From Chrysomallon squamiferum (taxonomy: Eukaryota > Mollusca > Gastropoda > Neomphalida > Peltospiridae): DNA of 64,000 nucleotides. A program made the translations under genes and the position numbers. Positions 23,060-35,800 of the stretch are shown one piece after another. The notes below the pieces were generated by a model. The model made no database searches. It was not told the DNA's origin and was given only the letters and a program-made list of their open reading frames with translations. Position 1 is the stretch's first letter; each line of letters starts with the position of its first letter. The stretch is taken from contig CM022667.1 of the NCBI GenBank assembly GCA_012295275.1, forward strand, positions 6,733,832-6,797,831, read 5' to 3'.

Positions 23060-25461
23060 GTTGTATGCAGATAGCTTTTTATCTACAAAGAAAAAGTGAT
23101 AATAAATAAATAAATAAATAATTAAATGAAAAAATTTATAATCAATATAAAAACCAAAAATAAGAAAAATAATGTAAAAAAAAACCACAAAAAACCCCAC
23201 AACATTCCTATTCCTAGTCAGTACCGAGTATAAAACAAAAGCTATTCATTAGCAAAACTTTAATAATAATGTTTATGTATAGGAGTGTTTGGAAAACGTT
23301 TTTGTGTAAATCTAATAGTTAGTTAGTAAGTCGTCTGCCGTTTTAAATTTAATAATAGAACTTTCAAGTTTCAGCAGACGACGTGTATCAAAACCGGAAA
23401 ATTATTTCATTAATTTTAATGAATATTTTAATAATAATAAATAAATTAATAAATTAATAAATGCAAATTCAGAAATTGTTATGTAAATATTTTATTTTTA
23501 TTTATTTTTGTCTGATGATTAAAATTAATTAGAATTTGGGAAAAGTTAAATAAATATTTTTAATCTATCTATCTATCTATCTACACAGTCTGTGACTGAC
23601 TTGCAAAAAAGATGTAGTGTTACCTAGATGAGAAATAGAATTAAAGTGAAATTACATATCTACGTTGCCTCTGGAGCAAACTGGGAATGTGTCTGTCTTT
23701 TGCATAGTACCTCTTCAGTTTTTCAAGACTAATGTTTATGTATATCTGTATGTGACAAAGTTTATCTTTATGAATTAAGTACCTGACAGAACTGACTTTG
23801 CTGCTGACCTCTACCATCAGCTCACATTGAAATAATACTGATAAGAAGTTTATTTTTGTGCTAACACACCTTTTTAATTATACTTTTCATACTTTGACAA
23901 GTCTCTTCTGATTAATGTTAACGTTTTTATTTGATGCTATTCAGTTTTTTTTAATAATCCCTATAAGTCTTACCGGGTTTGTTCAGTAAACCCATTTCCA
24001 TTCCTGACTAGTGTTGACGTGGTTTTACATTTAATCATTAAACTGAAAAGGTTAATTAGAAAAAACACCAAAACAAATATTATAAAATTTGTTTTATTAT
24101 GAAAATCCAAAATATGGTATAAAAAAAAATAGAATAGAGTTCTTGTAACTATATATCAGTATCTTATATATACAAAAGATGGTATAAAAAAAAATAGAAT
24201 GGAGTTCTTGTAACTATATATCAGTATCTTATATATACAAAAAATGATATAAAAAAAAAAAAAAAAAAAAAATAGAATGGAGTTCTTGTAACTATATATC
24301 AGTATCTTATATATACAAAAAATGGTATAAAAAAAAATAGAATGGAGTTCTTGTAACTATATATCAGTATCTTATATATACAAAAGATGGTATAAAAAAA
24401 AATAGAATGGAGTTCTTGTAACTATATATCAGTATCTTATATATACAAAAGATGGTATAAAAAAAAAAATAGAATGGAGTTCGGTTGTAACTATATATCA
24501 GTATCTTATATATACAAAAAATGGTATAAAAAAAAATAGAATGGAGTTCTTGTAACTATATATCAGTATCTTATATATACAAAAGATGGTATAAAAAAAA
24601 ATAGAATGGAGTTCTTGTAACTATATATCAGTATCTTATATATACAATAAGCAATGACAGCGTTAGAGCACAGGATTAAAATAAAATAAAAATGAATAAC
24701 AACATTATGTGGTTTTATCTGTAGACAGTATTAGCAAACTATAATTCCTTATCTGGAAAGAATAAATAACAATGACAATCTACAATAATAATGTAGGAGT
24801 GTTGTTAATAGGCAGCACTGGAAGCACTTTCAAATTATTTAAAATATACTCCAGTGTAAATACTGTTCATCCAGTCATTTGCTGCAAATGTTCAAATCAA
24901 AATTAATGATTATTTTGGAAACGAATCAAATTGACCAAATACCAATTAAACATTGTATTTTTAAAATTATCTTCTTTTTTTCCCCATCATTTATTAACAG
25001 CAACATATAATTTAATTTTAACCTTCTGTTTTTGTTTATAAACTATCACTGTTCATTAAAATTATTCTGGGTTAATGCCATTTCAGTAAAGCTTTGTCCT
25101 ATAAAAATGTGACAAGCTACTACAGATAATAAACATTTTAATTTTACAGAATGTAACAAAGTTCTGTTATGTAAATAACGAAGGATTACTAATTAAGAAT
25201 AAAATAAAATGCAAAAAGCACAAAATAACTTGAAAAGTAAAGATTAATAACAATTTTTAAATAAGTAATAAAACAAAAGACACACAGGTAATTTTAGTAC
25301 GTAAAAGGGGTAATTGTCTAATGATATTTAAAAATTAAAATCCTGTTTAAATACTAAATACAAATACTTTGTTAACAGTGTAACTAGTGTTACTAAACTT
25401 AGGAAGCTTTAGGAAATATTTTAAGTAAATTAAGATAATCAGAGAAAAACTGTTTGTTAGA
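23060..25461. other. Unit junction and 3' flank of gene C
   Basis: The junction between duplicated units 1 and 2 is near 23,212-23,220. To its right the sequence matches 16,930 onward and 30,570 onward. Holds the 66-bp minisatellite (24,105-24,650), a TCTA run at 23,563-23,582, and otherwise AT-rich 3' flank. No gene seen. Confidence 0.6.
24105..24650. repeat. About 66 bp minisatellite, 8 copies (3' flank of gene C)
   Basis: Unit: GATGGTAT, an A-run of variable length, TAGAATGGAGTTCTTGTAAC, then TATATATCAGTATCTTATAT and ATACAAAA. Copies differ mainly in A-run length. Unit 3 carries 9 copies at 31,470-32,065; unit 1 shows only a degenerate single trace near 18,105-18,130. Confidence 0.95.
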
Positions 25462-28400
25462 TCAGTAATGAATTTTAAATTTCAGTTCTGCACAAAGGAA
25501 GACAGCAGATTTCTCATCCAGAATTTTAGCTACTATCCTGTAGTTTGCCTGAAATAAATAAATAATAATAATAGAAAATGATAATAGAACAATACAAAAC
25601 TAACTATAATTAAAAAAAAAAAAAAAAAAAAAAAAATACAGAGAAAAACATTAAAAAAAACCCCAAAACCCATGTGACACTTACCTATAGTGACACATAG
25701 AATAATCATAAATTTTACAATCTTTACGAGGTATTTTTGTTACTAAACGAATTTCAGGTAATTGTTTTTGTCATGAGGGAAACTATCCATACACAAAGAA
25801 ATACAAATATTACAAACATACATAAACCCATCCATCCACCCATTTATTTATAATACATACACATGCCCATGTGCGATACATATGCATATATGATTGGTGA
25901 TATTTTGTCTGCTATGTAAAATTATTATTAAATATTTATGCTGTACTTACAGTTGGTAAGGCGCTGATATCCGGAATAGAACGTGAACCACTTATTTGTT
26001 CTGAAACAAAAATATTTAATTTGAAATGAAATAAATAAATATACAAAACTAAAACCAAAAATTAGTTCAACTAACAGTCTTACATTTATAAACTGTTGCT
26101 TTTTGTTTTTTCAGTCATTGTTATGAATTACATGTTTTACACACATTTGTAAAGTAAGATTAAAACTGAATATTTATTTTATTAGTTATTTAGAATGGTA
26201 TTTGTGACTTTATGTATTATTGTGTTGTTGTTTTTTTGGTGAATTATAAAATTAAAAATGTTTTTTTAATAGTGGGTGTCAGATTAATGTTGTTTTAATT
26301 ATACACACCACCCTTTTTAATGGGACACTTCTTTCCGATGTTGGCCAGTTTTTTACACAAATCATATTTGTACTCAACAACAGGAGTTCCATCCATGTAC
26401 ATCATAACATCAATAGTTCCACTCTTGAGGTCAGCAGCTAGCAACACCCGAATTTTTTTTTTTTTAAATTAAAAAATTAAAAAATTAAATAAAATTTAAA
26501 AAACAAATGCAAAAACAAAAACACTATAGAAATAGACAATACAAATTTCACTCAGGTGATGTAATATGTTCAAGATCTTGCTGCAGATCCATCTTGGTGG
26601 AGGTTGAAAGTTCCACCTGTGTGTTCTAAAAGTAGCCGGTATGTGTTCCAGCTGTGTTCTGTCAATATCCAATATGTGTTCCACCTGTGTGTTCTAACAG
26701 TACCCAGTGTGTGTTCCGGCTGTGTTCTGACAGTATCCAGTGTGTGTTCCGGCTGTGTTCTGACAGTAGCCAGTATGTGTTCCGGCTGTGTTCTGTCAGT
26801 AGTCAGTATGTGTTCCAGCTGTGTGTTCTCTCAGTAGCCAGTGTGTGTTCTGGCTGTGTTCTGACAGTAGCCTGAGTGTGTTCCGGCTGTGTTCTGACAG
26901 TAGCCTGAGTGTGTTCCGGCTGTGTTCTGACAGTAGCCTGAGTGTGTTCCGGCTGTGTTCTGACAGTAGCCAGTATGTGTTCCGGCTGTGTTCTGACGGT
27001 AGCCAGTATGTGTTCCGGCTGTGTGTTCTCTCAGTAGCCAGTGTGTGTTCCGGCTGTGTTCTGACAGTAGCCAGAGTGTGTTCTGACAGTAGTCAGAGTG
27101 TGTTCCGGCTGTGTTCTGACGGTAGTCAGTATGTGTTCCGGTTGTGTTCTGACAGTAGCCAGAGTGTGTTCCGGCTGTGTTCTGACGGTAGTCAGTAACT
27201 GTTCTGGCTCTGTTCTGTCAGTAGCCAGTGTGTGTTACATTTATTTATCTTGTTATTATAACACACTTAGTAACAACTGACTGTGAGAAGGAAATGGGGA
27301 TGTAGTAATGTTTGGTAGAAAGTTCTCCTGCACTGCAGATTTCTCACAGTTTTAAACCTCAAACCAAGCATTCAAACACTGAGGTGTCACAACCTGTTAA
27401 AATCAGTATTTGTGGACAACTGTTCTTAGACAGTGCAAAGATCTCATGCATGAACAGCCAGAGTGAATTCCCTAGTAATATGTACACCAATCAGTATTTC
27501 ACCTTAAATATACTACTTCAAATCTGAGAAGAAAAAGTTGAGTAAAATTATTCAGTAAAGTTTGTTTGACAAAATAATTTTTAAAAATTTAAACTATCAG
27601 ATCTTCATTTATATTTATCATAATACTGATATGAGAAACAAATGTCAAGTGAAAACTTGTGCAATTTAAATATGAATTTAAATATTATGAAATGTTTTTT
27701 TTTTTAATTTTTATAATTATTATTACTATAAAGTAAACTTACCTGAAATCACATTGAAATTAACTGTAACGCTTTCAGAAACCTTTGGGTTTGCAGGTTC
27801 CCAGGTGATTGTAAAATTCTGAGATGGTGGTCCTGTATAATTTTAAAATAGCACTTTAGTCTTGTCTATAGTCTGTTTGATTGATTACAGAAATAATACA
27901 CAGCAACAAAAACTAAAAACAAATTATGTATATATTAAAATTACAAATTTCAAGACCATTATAAAATAGTATGTTTTCTGTCATCAATTACAGGATGTCG
28001 GTTTTGGTTTAATGACATCATTGGGGTACACTGGTTAAGTTTCTGTCAGTATCTGTTTGGATCTGAAATCTTTGTGTAATGACATCACTATAAACTAAAG
28101 CACTGGTTGTAATTTCTGTAACTAATAATTATCACTGAATGTTAGAATGTTTTAATTCCAATATAATTATATTAATGAGATTGTCGATTCAGAAGTCATG
28201 AGTTGCCTGAGATGAGGACTCAACCATAGCTATATCTCACCACATAAACAGTTTGATATATCAGTAAAACTCACCACAGTTTGTAGCATGTCCCTGGTCA
28301 TCTGCAGGTGCTAATGGTCTTTCAAGTGAATGAAATCGTATCATACTTTTCAGAAATCTGTCTTTGTCACCAGCAAGATTTTCCTTAACAAACTGAAGCT

Positions 28401-28551
28401 CATCAGAACTAAATATTTCCTTCAAGATATCTTTTGCCTCCCCACTCTCTGCTGTTTTCTGCAGCAAACGTGGTAGTTTTTTCAGATTCCAAAATGCTGT
28501 TGTGTTTGATAAACTCAGTATGGTCAAAACAAGGAAGAAAATATTCTTCAT
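25462..28551 (-). CDS. Secreted ML-domain lipid-binding protein, gene C
   Basis: Five exons: 28551-28275, 27832-27743, 26437-26309, 26000-25951, 25548-25462, intact, about 210 residues. Same plan as gene B: signal peptide, FWNLKKLPRLLQ helical extension (one residue longer than B and D), GHATNCG, then the ML domain with PPSQNFTITWEP, SGTIDVMMYMDG, DLCKKLANIGKKCPIKKG and the C-terminal FLCAEL. Differences from B and D cluster in the end of exon 2 (SVTVNFNVIS), the middle of exon 3 (VVEYKYDLC) and nearly all of exon 4 (SGSRSIPDISALPT). Exon 1 and exon 5 barely change. Ligand and tissue unknown. Either its own exon 1 or the gene-E-type exon at 30,392-30,125 could supply the N-terminus. Confidence 0.88.
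26600..27235. repeat. 33-35 bp minisatellite, about 18 copies (intron 2 of gene C)
   Basis: Same repeat family as in genes B and D, with its own variant (GTGTTCCGGCTGTGTTCTGA then CAGTAGCC). Its long plus-strand Cys/Ser/Val frames are repeat translations. Confidence 0.95.
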
Positions 28552-28559
28552 TTTGTATT

Positions 28560-30124
28560 ACTTTTTAACACACACTGGAAAACAAGAAGAAAAGAAGTTA
28601 TCATAATAATAAAATCTAGAATAACATAAAAAATGAGGATGTTATATAAAATAAATGTTTTACTCATTTAAATGATTTACAAAAAAAAAATAAAAAAAAT
28701 AAATAATAATAATAATAAATAAATAAATATAAAATAATTAAAAAAATAATAATAAGAAAAAAAAAGAAAAATAATTAAAAAAATAATAATAAGAAAAAAA
28801 AAGAGAAATCGAAATGGATCAGTGTGATGGTAGATAAAACCTTGTACATCGATGTGGGATAACAAAAACTAGGATTTATAATTATCACAACTTTTATCGT
28901 TGTTATCTTTTTCGACAAACTCCTACTTTGTGTTTTTTTCACAACCATTTACTATAACATCAAGTTGATCGACTTTACTATAACATCAAGCTGATCGAAA
29001 TTCTTACGTCAAAACAAAAGCGAAAACTTTAGTTCGACGACTGACACGAGAATTTCGATGCAGTTACGTTTAATAGTCATAATTTGTAAAACTTCGATAG
29101 CTACATTTATTTTATTTACACATTGATTGTAAAATGTTAAAACAAACCTGAAAGAAGAACAAATTCAAAGTTTCATTTACAAGAAATACTTCCTGCATTT
29201 AACTAATGAGGAAACTTTATAAATAAAACCTTCCTGGTTGGACTAGTTGCTTCCCTTCGTTGGTTGGACTAGTTGTTTCCCTTCGTTGATCTTATGTACT
29301 AGTTAAATATATTACTGAAAGCAGTAGTAAAATAGAACAGGTCAGCGCATGTTATCCACAATAAAATAAATCTTCAAACTTCATGTAAAATCGCAATTAA
29401 TTTTCATTTTCGTCACTAATAGAATATTGGAAAAACTATCTCTTTTAATTTTAAGAAGTAATTTAATTCAAATAAATTGTTTATCAACAAGTTACAATAA
29501 ACAGTAGATTTTACACTGCCTGTGATAGGTCTGTTAATGGCGTATTATGTAAATTACATGGGAAATTAGCCCATGGATAAACTAAAAACGAGCACAAATA
29601 GAAAAGATACACGCTTGAATTTACGTAGCTGTTTTTATTTAAAAAAAATTAAATTCATGTACACACCTGTAAAAAGATGTTATCAGGAAAATTTCATTAT
29701 TAATAAAAAAGAAACAAAAAATAAATAATATAATAATGTAATAACAACAATAAATAAATCTCATATTGCTGAAGAAAAAGATATAGTCATAAAAATTGTT
29801 CATTGTTAAATATATTACTACTGCTAATAAATGTTTATCTGCAGATAATTATTAATTTACTATCACAACAATAAATGAATAAATTAATAATTGATTAAAT
29901 GAACAGGTAACTTTTAGAAAATAATACTATCTCTGACAACCCAACACTCATCAGTAGTAAAACATAAAAGTCCTTTTTTATCAAAGAAAACATCAAACAC
30001 CATTTGACAAAACAGCATTTGTAAGTTTGTAAGTTGTGTACACATTGTTGCGATTGTATCGTTGTATGTTTACGTTTGCCAATGTGGCGTCTGCTAATAT
30101 CAACTCTTTTCCCTGTACTCTTAC
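28560..30124. other. Gene C 5' intron, promoter region and former gene-E-type 3' flank
   Basis: Contains an A/AAT-rich stretch at 28,680-28,805, a 27-bp tandem pair (ACTATAACATCAAG..TGATCGA at about 28,950-28,999), the candidate promoter, and at about 29,671 the scar where gene-E-type exons 2-5 are missing. No complete gene. Confidence 0.5.
29148..29221 (-). promoter_or_regulatory. Candidate promoter and 5'UTR exon of gene C
   Basis: TATAAAG-like box on minus (29,216-29,221) and a CTTTCAG/GTTTGT donor at 29,148, matching gene B and gene D. Just upstream (29,235-29,288) a GGTTGGACTAGTTG..CTTCGTT segment is duplicated in this unit only. Confidence 0.35.
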
Positions 30125-30392
30125 CACAGTTTACTGCATGACCTGGTTCAGCTGAAACACCTGAAGATGTCTGAAGTATTCCAACACGCAGAATATTTTC
30201 CAAAAAATTAGCTTCTTCGTTTACACTGTTCTCATTCGAGTGATGTGCATTCCACATTTTATCAATGATTTTCCTTGGTTCTTCATTTTTGATCACGTTG
30301 TGTACAAGATCAGGTAGTTGGTTCAGCCTCCAGAAAGCCTCAAAGATGGACAAACACGCCAGAAACAGAAAACTGAGTAGAATCTTTGACAT
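30125..30392 (-). CDS. Orphan first exon of gene-E type (unit 2)
   Basis: Identical in translation to the unit 1 orphan exon (23,042-22,775): signal peptide, AFWRLNQLPDLV extension, GHAVNCG, phase-1 donor. As in unit 1 no own exons 2-5 follow; the next ML exons are those of gene C, whose exon 2 (27,832) is in compatible phase. The frame has stayed open since divergence from gene E exon 1, from which it differs at about ten residues. Confidence 0.6.
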
Positions 30393-30409
30393 TTTTTCCC
30401 CTGGAAACT

Positions 30410-32861
30410 GTTGTATGCAGATAGCTTTTTATCTACAAAGAAAAAGTGATAATAAATAAATAAATAAATAATTAAATGAAAAAATTTATAATCAATATAA
30501 AAACCAAAAATAAGAAAAATAATGTAAAAAAACCCCACAAAAAAAACCCCAACATTCCTATTCCTAGTCAGTACCGAGGATAAAACAAAAGCTATTCATT
30601 AGCAAAACTTTAATAATAATGTTTATGTATAGGAGTGTTTGGAAAACGTTTTTGTGTAAATCTAATAGTTAGTTAGTAAGTCGTCTGCCGTTTTAAATTT
30701 AATAATAGAACTTTCAAGTTTCAGCAGACGACGTGTATCAAAACCGGAAAATTATTTCATTAATTTTAATGAATATTTTAATAATAATAAATAAATTAAT
30801 AAATAACTAAATGCAAATTCAGAAATTGTTATGTAAATATTTTATTTTTATTTATTTTTGTCTGATGATTAAAATTAATTAGAATTTGGGAAAAGTTAAA
30901 TAAATATTTTTAATCTATCTATCTATCTATCTACACAGTCTGTGACTGACTTGCAAAAAAGATGTAGTGTTACCTAGATGAGAAATAGAATTAAAGTGAA
31001 ATTACATATCTACGTTGCCTCTGGAGCAAACTGGGAATGTGTCTGTCTTTTGCATAGTACCTCTTCAGTTTTTCAAGACTAATGTTTATGTATATCTGTA
31101 TGTGACAAAGTTTATCTTTATGAATTAAGTACCTGACAGAACTGACTTTGCTGCTGACCTCTACCATCAGCTCACATTGAAATAATAAGATTGGTCCGTA
31201 CTGATAAGAAGTTTATTTTTGTGCTAACACACCTTTTTAATTATACTTTTCATACTTTGACAAGTCTCTTCTGATTAATGTTAACGTTTTTATTTGATGC
31301 TATTCAGGTTTTTTTTTAATAATCCCTATAAGTCTTACCGGGTTTGTTCAGTAAACCCATTTCCATTCCTGACTAGTGTTGACGTGGTTTTACATTTAAT
31401 CATTAAACTGAAAAGGTTAATTAGAAAAAACACCAAAACAAATATTATAAAATTTGTTTTATTATGAAAATCCAAAAGATGGTATAAAAAAAAATAGAAT
31501 AGAGTTCTTGTAACTATATATCAGTATCTTATATATACAAAAGATGGTATAAAAAAAATAGAATAGAGTTCTTGTAACTATATATCAGTATCTTATATAT
31601 ACAAAAGATGGTATAAAAAAAAAATAGAATGGAGTTCTTGTAACTATATATCAGTATCTTATATATACAAAAGATGGTATAAAAAAAAAATAGAATGGAG
31701 TTCTTGTAACTATATATCAGTATCTTATATATACAAAAGATGGTATAAAAAAAAAATAGAATGGAGTTCTTGTAACTATATATCAGTATCTTATATATAC
31801 AAAAGATGGTATAAAAAAAAAAAAGAAGAATGGAGTTCTTGTAACTATATATCAGTATCTTATATATACAAAAGATGGTATAAAAAAAAAAATAGAATGG
31901 AGTTCTTGTAACTATATATCAGTATCTTATATATACAAAAAATGGTATAAAAAAAAAAAGAATGGAGTTCTTGTAACTATATATCAGTATCTTATATATA
32001 CAAAAAATGGTATAAAAAAAAATAGAATGGAGTTCTTGTAACTATATATCAGTATCTTATATATACAATAAGCAATGACAACGTTAGAGCACAGGATTAA
32101 AATAAAATAAAAATGAATAACAACATTATGTGGTTTTATCTGTAGACAGTATTAGCAAACTATAATTCCTTATCTGGAAAGAATAAATAACAATGACAAC
32201 CTACAATAATAATGTAGGAATGTAGTTAATAGGCAGTACTGGAAGCACTTTCAAATTGTTTAAGATATAATCCAGTGTAAATACTGTTCATCCAGTCATT
32301 TGCTGCAAATGTTCAAATCAAAATTAATAATTATTTTGGAAACGAATCAAATTGACCAAATACCAATTAAACATTGTATTTTTAAAATTATCTTCTTTTT
32401 TTCCCCCTCATTTATTAACAGCCACATATAATTTAATTTTAACTTTCTGTTTTTATTTATAAACTATCACTGTTCATTAAAATTATTCTGGGTTAATGTC
32501 ATTTCAGTAAAGCATTCTCCTATAAAAATGTGACAAGCTACTACAGATAATAAACATTTTAATTTTACAGAATGTTACAAAGTTCTGTTATGTAAATAAC
32601 GAAGGATTACTAATTAAGAATAAAATAAAATGCAAAAAGCACAAAATAACTTGAAAAGTAAAGATTAATAAAACAAAAGACACACAGGTAATTTTAGTAC
32701 GTAAAAGGGGTAATTGTCTAATGATATTTAAAAATTAAAATCCTGTTTAAATACTAAATACAAATACTTTGTTAACAGTGTAACTAGTGTTACTAAACTT
32801 GGGAAGCTTTAGGAAATATTTTAAGTAAATTAAGATAATCAGAGAAAAACTGTTTGTTAGA
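30410..32861. other. Unit junction and 3' flank of gene D
   Basis: Junction of units 2 and 3 near 30,562. To the right the sequence follows 23,220 onward closely, including the minisatellite at 31,470-32,065. No gene seen. Confidence 0.6.
31470..32065. repeat. About 66 bp minisatellite, 9 copies (3' flank of gene D)
   Basis: Same unit as 24,105-24,650 (GAGTTCTTGTAACTATATAT is invariant). Differences lie in A-run lengths and one GAAGAATGG variant. Confidence 0.95.
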
Positions 32862-35800
32862 TCAGTAATGAATTTTAAATTTCAGTTCTGCACAAAGGAA
32901 GACAGCAGATTTCTCATCCAGAATTTTAGCTACTATCCTGTAGTTTGCCTGAAATAAATAAATAATAATAATAATAAAATAATAATAGAACAATACAAAA
33001 CTAACTAAAATTAATTTAAGAAAAAAAAAAAAAAAATTAAAACAATACAGAGAAAAACATTAAAAAAAAACCAAAACCCATGTGAAACTTACCTATAGTG
33101 ACACATAGAATAATCATAAATTTTACAATCTTTACGAGGTATTTTTTTAGTAAAAGAATTTCAGGTAATTGTTTTTGTCATGAGGGGAACTATCCATACA
33201 CAAAGAAATACAAATATTACAAACATACATAAACCCATCCATCCACCCATTTATTTATAATATATACACATGCCCATCTGCGATACATATGCATATATGA
33301 TTGGTGATATTTTGTTTGCTATGTAAAATTATAATTAAATATTTATGCTGTACTTACAGTTGGAAATTCGCTGATATCCGGAACAGTACGTGAACCACTT
33401 ATTTGTTCTGAAACATACAGATTTACTTTGAAATGAAATAAATAAATAATACAAAACTAAAACCAAAAATTAGTTCAACTAACAGTCCTACATTTATAAA
33501 CTGATGCTTTTTTTTTTTTTTTCAGTCATTGTTATGAATTACATGTTTTACACACGTTTGTAAAGAAAGATTAAAACTGAATATTTATTTTTACTAGTTA
33601 TTTAGAATGGTATTTGTGACTTTATGTATTATTGTTTTGGGTTGGTTTTTTTTTTTTTTGGTACATTATAAAATATTAAAATTTATTTATAATAGTGGGT
33701 GTCAGATTAATGTTGTTTTAATTATACATACCGCCCTTTTTAATGGGACACTTCTTTCCTATGCTGGGCAGTTTTTTGCACAAATCGAATTTGTACTCAA
33801 TAATAGGAGTTCCTTCCATGTACATCATAACATCAATAGTTCCACTCTTGACATCAGCAGCTGACAACCCCCCCCAAAAAAAGAAATAAAAAAATTTAAA
33901 AAATTTAAAAATTAATAAAATTTTAAAAAAGCAAATACAAAAACAAAAACAGTAGAGAAATAGACAACACAAATTTCACTGAGGTGATGTAGCATGTTCG
34001 AAATCTTGCTGCAGATCCATCTTGATGGATGTTGAAAGTTCCTCCTGTATGTTCTAACAGTAGCTGGTATGTGTTTCAGCTGTATGTTCTGTCAGTATCC
34101 AGTATGTGTTTCAGCTGTGTGTTCTAACAGTATCCAGTATGTGTTCCAGCTGTGTTCTATCAGTATCCAGTATGTGTTCCAGCTGTGTTCTATCAGTATC
34201 CAGTATGTGTTCCAGCTGTGTACTATCAGTATCCAGTATGTGTTCCAGCTGTGTGTTCTAACAGTATCCAGTATGTGTTCCAGCTGTGTGTTCTAACAGT
34301 ATCCAGTATGTGTTTCAGCTGTGTGTTCTATCAGTATCCAGTATGTGTTCCAGCTGTGTACTATCAGTAGCCAGTATGTGTTCCAGCTGTGTACTATCAG
34401 TAGCCAGTATGTGTTCCAGCTGTGTGTTCTATCAGTATCCAGTATGTGTTCCAGCTGTGTGTTCTAACAGTATCCAGTATGTGTTCCAGCTGTGTGTTCT
34501 AACAGTATCCAGTATGTGTTCCAGCTGTGTACTATCAGTAGCCAGTATGTGTTCCAGCTGTGTACTATCAGTATCCAGTATGTGTTCCAGCTGTGTACTA
34601 TCAGTAGCCAGTATGTGTTCCAGCTGTGTATTCTATCAGTAGCCAGTATGTGTTCCAGCTGTGTACTATCAGTATCCAGTATGTGTTCCAGCTGTGTGTT
34701 CTAACAGTATCCAGTATGTGTTCCAGCTGTGTGTTCTATCAGTATCCAGTATGTGTTCCAGCTGTGTTCTATCAGTAGCCAGTATGTGTTCCAGCTGTGT
34801 ACTATCAGTATCCAGTATGTGTTCCAGCTGTGTACTATCAGTAGCCAGTATGTGTTCCAGCTGTGTACTATCAGTATCCAGTATGTGTTCCAGCTGTGTG
34901 TTCTAACAGTATCCAGTATGTGTTTCAGCTGTGTGTTCTATCAGTATCCAGTATGTGTTCCAGCTGTGTACTATCAGTAGCCAGTATGTGTTCCAGCTGT
35001 GTACTATCAGTAGCCAGTATGTGTTCCAGCTGTGTACTATCAGTAGCCAGTATGTGTTCCAGCTGTGTGTTCTAACAGTATCCAGTATGTGTTCCAGCTG
35101 TGTGTTCTAACAGTATCCAGTATGTGTTCCAGCTGTGTATTCTGTCAGTAGCCAGTATCTGTTCCAGCTGTGTTCTGTCAGTAGCCAGTATGTGTTCCAG
35201 CTGTGTTCTATCAGTAGCCAGTATGTGTTCCACCTGTGTATTCTGTCAGTAGCCAGTATGTGTTCCACTGTTCTGTCAGTAGCCAGTATGTGTTCCACCT
35301 GTGTATTCTGTCAGTAGCCAGTATCTGTTCCAGCTGTGTTCTGTCAGTATCCAGTATGTGTTCCACCTGTGTATTCTGTCAGTAGCCAGTATCTGTTCCA
35401 GCTGTGTTCTGTCAGTATCCAGTATGTGTTCCACCTGTGTATTCTGTCAGTAGCCAGTATCTGTTCCAGCTGTGTTCTGTCAGTATCCAGTATGTGTTCC
35501 ACCTGTGTATTCTGTCAGTAGCCAGTGTGTGTTACAGTTATTTATCTTGTTATTATAACACACTTAGTAACAACTGACTGTGAGAAAGAAATGGGGATGT
35601 AGTAATGTTTGGTAGAAAGTTCTCCTACACTGCAGATTTCTCACAGTTTTTAAACCTCAAACCAAGCATTCTAACACTGAGGTGTCACAACCTGTTAAAA
35701 TCAGTATCTCTGGACAACTGTTCTTAGACAGTGCAAAGATCTCATACATGAACAGCCAGAGTGAATTCCCTAGTAATATGTACACCAATCAGTATTTCAC

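Noticed and set aside
26604-27280. Similar Cys-rich frames in gene C intron 2
   Set aside because: Same minisatellite family as above.
34030-35535. Overlapping plus-strand Cys/Ser/Val-rich frames (60-118 codons), superficially like a cysteine-rich secreted peptide family
   Set aside because: They follow a 33-35 bp tandem repeat inside intron 2 of gene D, occur in several frames at once, and have no start or splice context of their own.
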